Below are positions 62,356 through 64,000 of a DNA stretch of 64,000 nt, in pieces (the first letter of the stretch is position 1; every line of letters begins with the position of its first letter). Below the pieces are notes generated by a model. It saw only the letters and a program-made list of their open reading frames with translations. It ran no database searches and was not told where the DNA came from. This stretch comes from Brassica napus. Taxonomy: Eukaryota > Streptophyta > Magnoliopsida > Brassicales > Brassicaceae. The translations under genes and the position numbers were made by a program. The stretch covers positions 9,589,065 to 9,653,064 of the forward strand of contig NC_063452.1 in the NCBI RefSeq assembly GCF_020379485.1. The letters run 5' to 3'.

Positions 62356-63087
62356 ACGCTAAAATTAATAACTATATATTGGTTTACCGTCTGTTGTAAG
62401 AATTCAATTAGTCAACAAACTTACCAACAAAATTCATAGATTAGATTCCCAAATTTAAGTGGATTGTCAAAACTATTAAACTTGACTGTATGAAAAATCT
62501 ATATATTGACAGATCAGTTAGATTTGCAAAGGCATAAAATATGATTGGACTATATTAACAAGTCCTAGGATTATAAACTACAATAAACAATAGGCCATAT
62601 CTTTTTTCAGTCAATGTATAGATTTTGTTCAAATGAATCCAAAACAAGCCTTTGACTAGATTCTAAATTCGTACCAAACCTATTGTATGCCTAACTACAT
62701 GCGTTATGATCCATACGTCTCTAACTCTCTTTGTGTAAAACCACGAAATACTTTCTTTTCTTTTTTTTGCTAAAACACGAAATACTTTCTTTTATGAAAT
62801 GTTATCTAATTAATGTGTAACCAATTATGTAGTGTGTCTCTTTCATTTTTTCCTTTGATAACTGATATTTTCTATTACGATTAAAACCATGTGAATGTAT
62901 TGTTCTAGGCTGACAATATTTCATAGAAATTCAAATTTTGACATATTTGGGGGTGCTAAAGTACAAAAAAATAAAATTTATTTTCTATATAGAGGAAAAT
63001 GAAAGGAAATTCCTAATTTAAGAACTGGCCAAGAAAGATTTCGTAAATGCTGAATAAATTCGAAGATCTTAATAGATAGAAATCTAA

Positions 63088-63973
63088 TCTATTAAAAGGA
63101 GAGTACAAAATTAGATTACCCCTTAATTTTTCACTACATTTACAATGTCATGCCATTGATGTATTAAATGAAGCTATATTTATGGATATTTTATCTTTTT
63201 CTATTTTACTAAATCATTTCCTAAATAAATTTCACCTAAAATTTTGTGTTTAATATATTTCCTAAAATGATTCAGCTAGATTTTAGAAAAAATCGAATTT
63301 ATAAATGATTTTTAATAATATTATGTAATATTTTCCTAATATCATATAATTTTCACACATTTAGCTTGTAAGGTCTAAAATATATGTATTTTGAATATTC
63401 CAAGATGTATGTTTAACCATTAAGGTTACCATTAATTACTTTCAAAAATAAAATCTATACATGTTAAGAATTAAATATTTTGAATTACTTGTACAATAAT
63501 ATGGATTATTTATAATCGAATATTTATTTTTAGTCTATCTAAATCTTGCCTAAAATATATATATTTCAAATATTTCTAAAATATATTTAACCATTTCAGT
63601 TACTATTAATTATTTTCAACAAAAGAATCTATTTATATTAATGTTTATAATTAAATATTATTTTCTAATGTACAAAAATTTTGCCACATGGCCTATATCT
63701 AATCAAAATATTTAAAATATTATTACATTTGTGAAACGATTTCGTGTTAAAAAATATTACTCAAATATATCAATGAGTCAATATTTGATAAAGATTTAGT
63801 AAATCGCACAAATCAATATTTTTTTTGCAGCATGTAAACTATTTAATTATTATGTTTATAAACATTTTAAAATATGATAAATGTTTAAAATATTAAATAA
63901 TAAATATTTAAATAATATTCATGTATATAAAATGGAAATAAGTACCCGCACGGGCGTGCGGGTCAAGCTCTAG
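63088..63973 (+). mobile_element. Non-autonomous Helitron, 886 bp
   Basis: The 5' end reads TCTATTAAAAGGAGAGTACA and is preceded by A (63087). The 3' end is CTAG (63970-63973), followed by T (63974), fitting insertion between A and T. Upstream of the 3' end is the hairpin CCCGCACG-GG-CGTGCGGG at 63945-63962. There are no terminal inverted repeats and no coding sequence. These are the hallmarks of Helitrons in Brassicaceae. Confidence 0.9.
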
Positions 63974-64000
63974 TATAAGGTTAAAATTGATGTTACGTAC

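Larger units (their letters stand above)
61716..64000. other. AT-rich region upstream of the visible CKX exons
   Basis: Very AT-rich with no CKX exon or other coding signal. It contains the fold-back element and the Helitron listed separately. It may be a long intron. Confidence 0.5.

Overview
This is a 64 kb stretch of plant nuclear chromosome, almost certainly from a Brassica species (B. rapa, B. oleracea, B. napus or a close relative). The signs are GT-AG introns, AT-rich spacers, TATA boxes with CT-rich leaders, and many plant transposon families. The host genes also resemble Arabidopsis thaliana chromosome 2 genes in the AT2G192xx-AT2G195xx interval, in the same order. That order is recalled from memory, not searched: PHD finger protein, PRCC-like gene, DUF872/TMEM230 membrane protein, NDR kinase, DGAT1, casein kinase 1-like, NAP1;2, CKX2. 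Threonine synthase and an S-receptor-kinase fragment sit inside this block and appear not to be collinear.

Layout. 1-22.6 kb is transposon territory: a small MITE, a decayed LINE on the minus strand (about 2.2-8.4 kb), an RPA-like pseudogene (10.4-11.1 kb), and an end-to-end 8,277-bp CACTA element (12064-20340). The CACTA has matching termini, a TAT target duplication, an intact Tnp2-type transposase, a second multi-exon transposase gene, and an internal array of 163-bp repeats rich in ATCGATCGAT palindromes. 22.6-29.3 kb holds a small gene with a predicted mitochondrial leader and a PHD/CW-like zinc-finger gene preceded by a broken tandem copy of itself. 29.6-33 kb has the orphan last exon of a PRCC-like gene, Ty3/gypsy debris, a long-TIR element and a Stowaway MITE. 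33-42 kb has the DUF872 gene, an intronless threonine synthase, receptor-kinase and Copia fragments, and a 13-exon NDR kinase. 42-50.4 kb is repeat-rich: the end of a second CACTA family, a SINE with perfect 16-bp target duplications, a tRNA-Lys-like gene, and a truncated LINE lodged in unidentified gene remnants. 50.8-61.7 kb is gene-dense: DGAT1, a CK1-like kinase, NAP1;2 and the 3' half of a cytokinin oxidase. 61.7-64 kb is AT-rich and holds a fold-back element and a small Helitron.

The host genes do not form an operon. DGAT1 makes triacylglycerol, CKX degrades cytokinin, threonine synthase makes threonine in plastids, NAP1 handles histones, and the two kinases are signalling enzymes. DGAT1 and the CK1 gene converge, the CK1 and NAP1 genes diverge from one shared 0.7-kb promoter region, and NAP1 and CKX converge. 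Exon boundaries were assigned by hand from splice sites and reading frame and have not been checked against transcripts.
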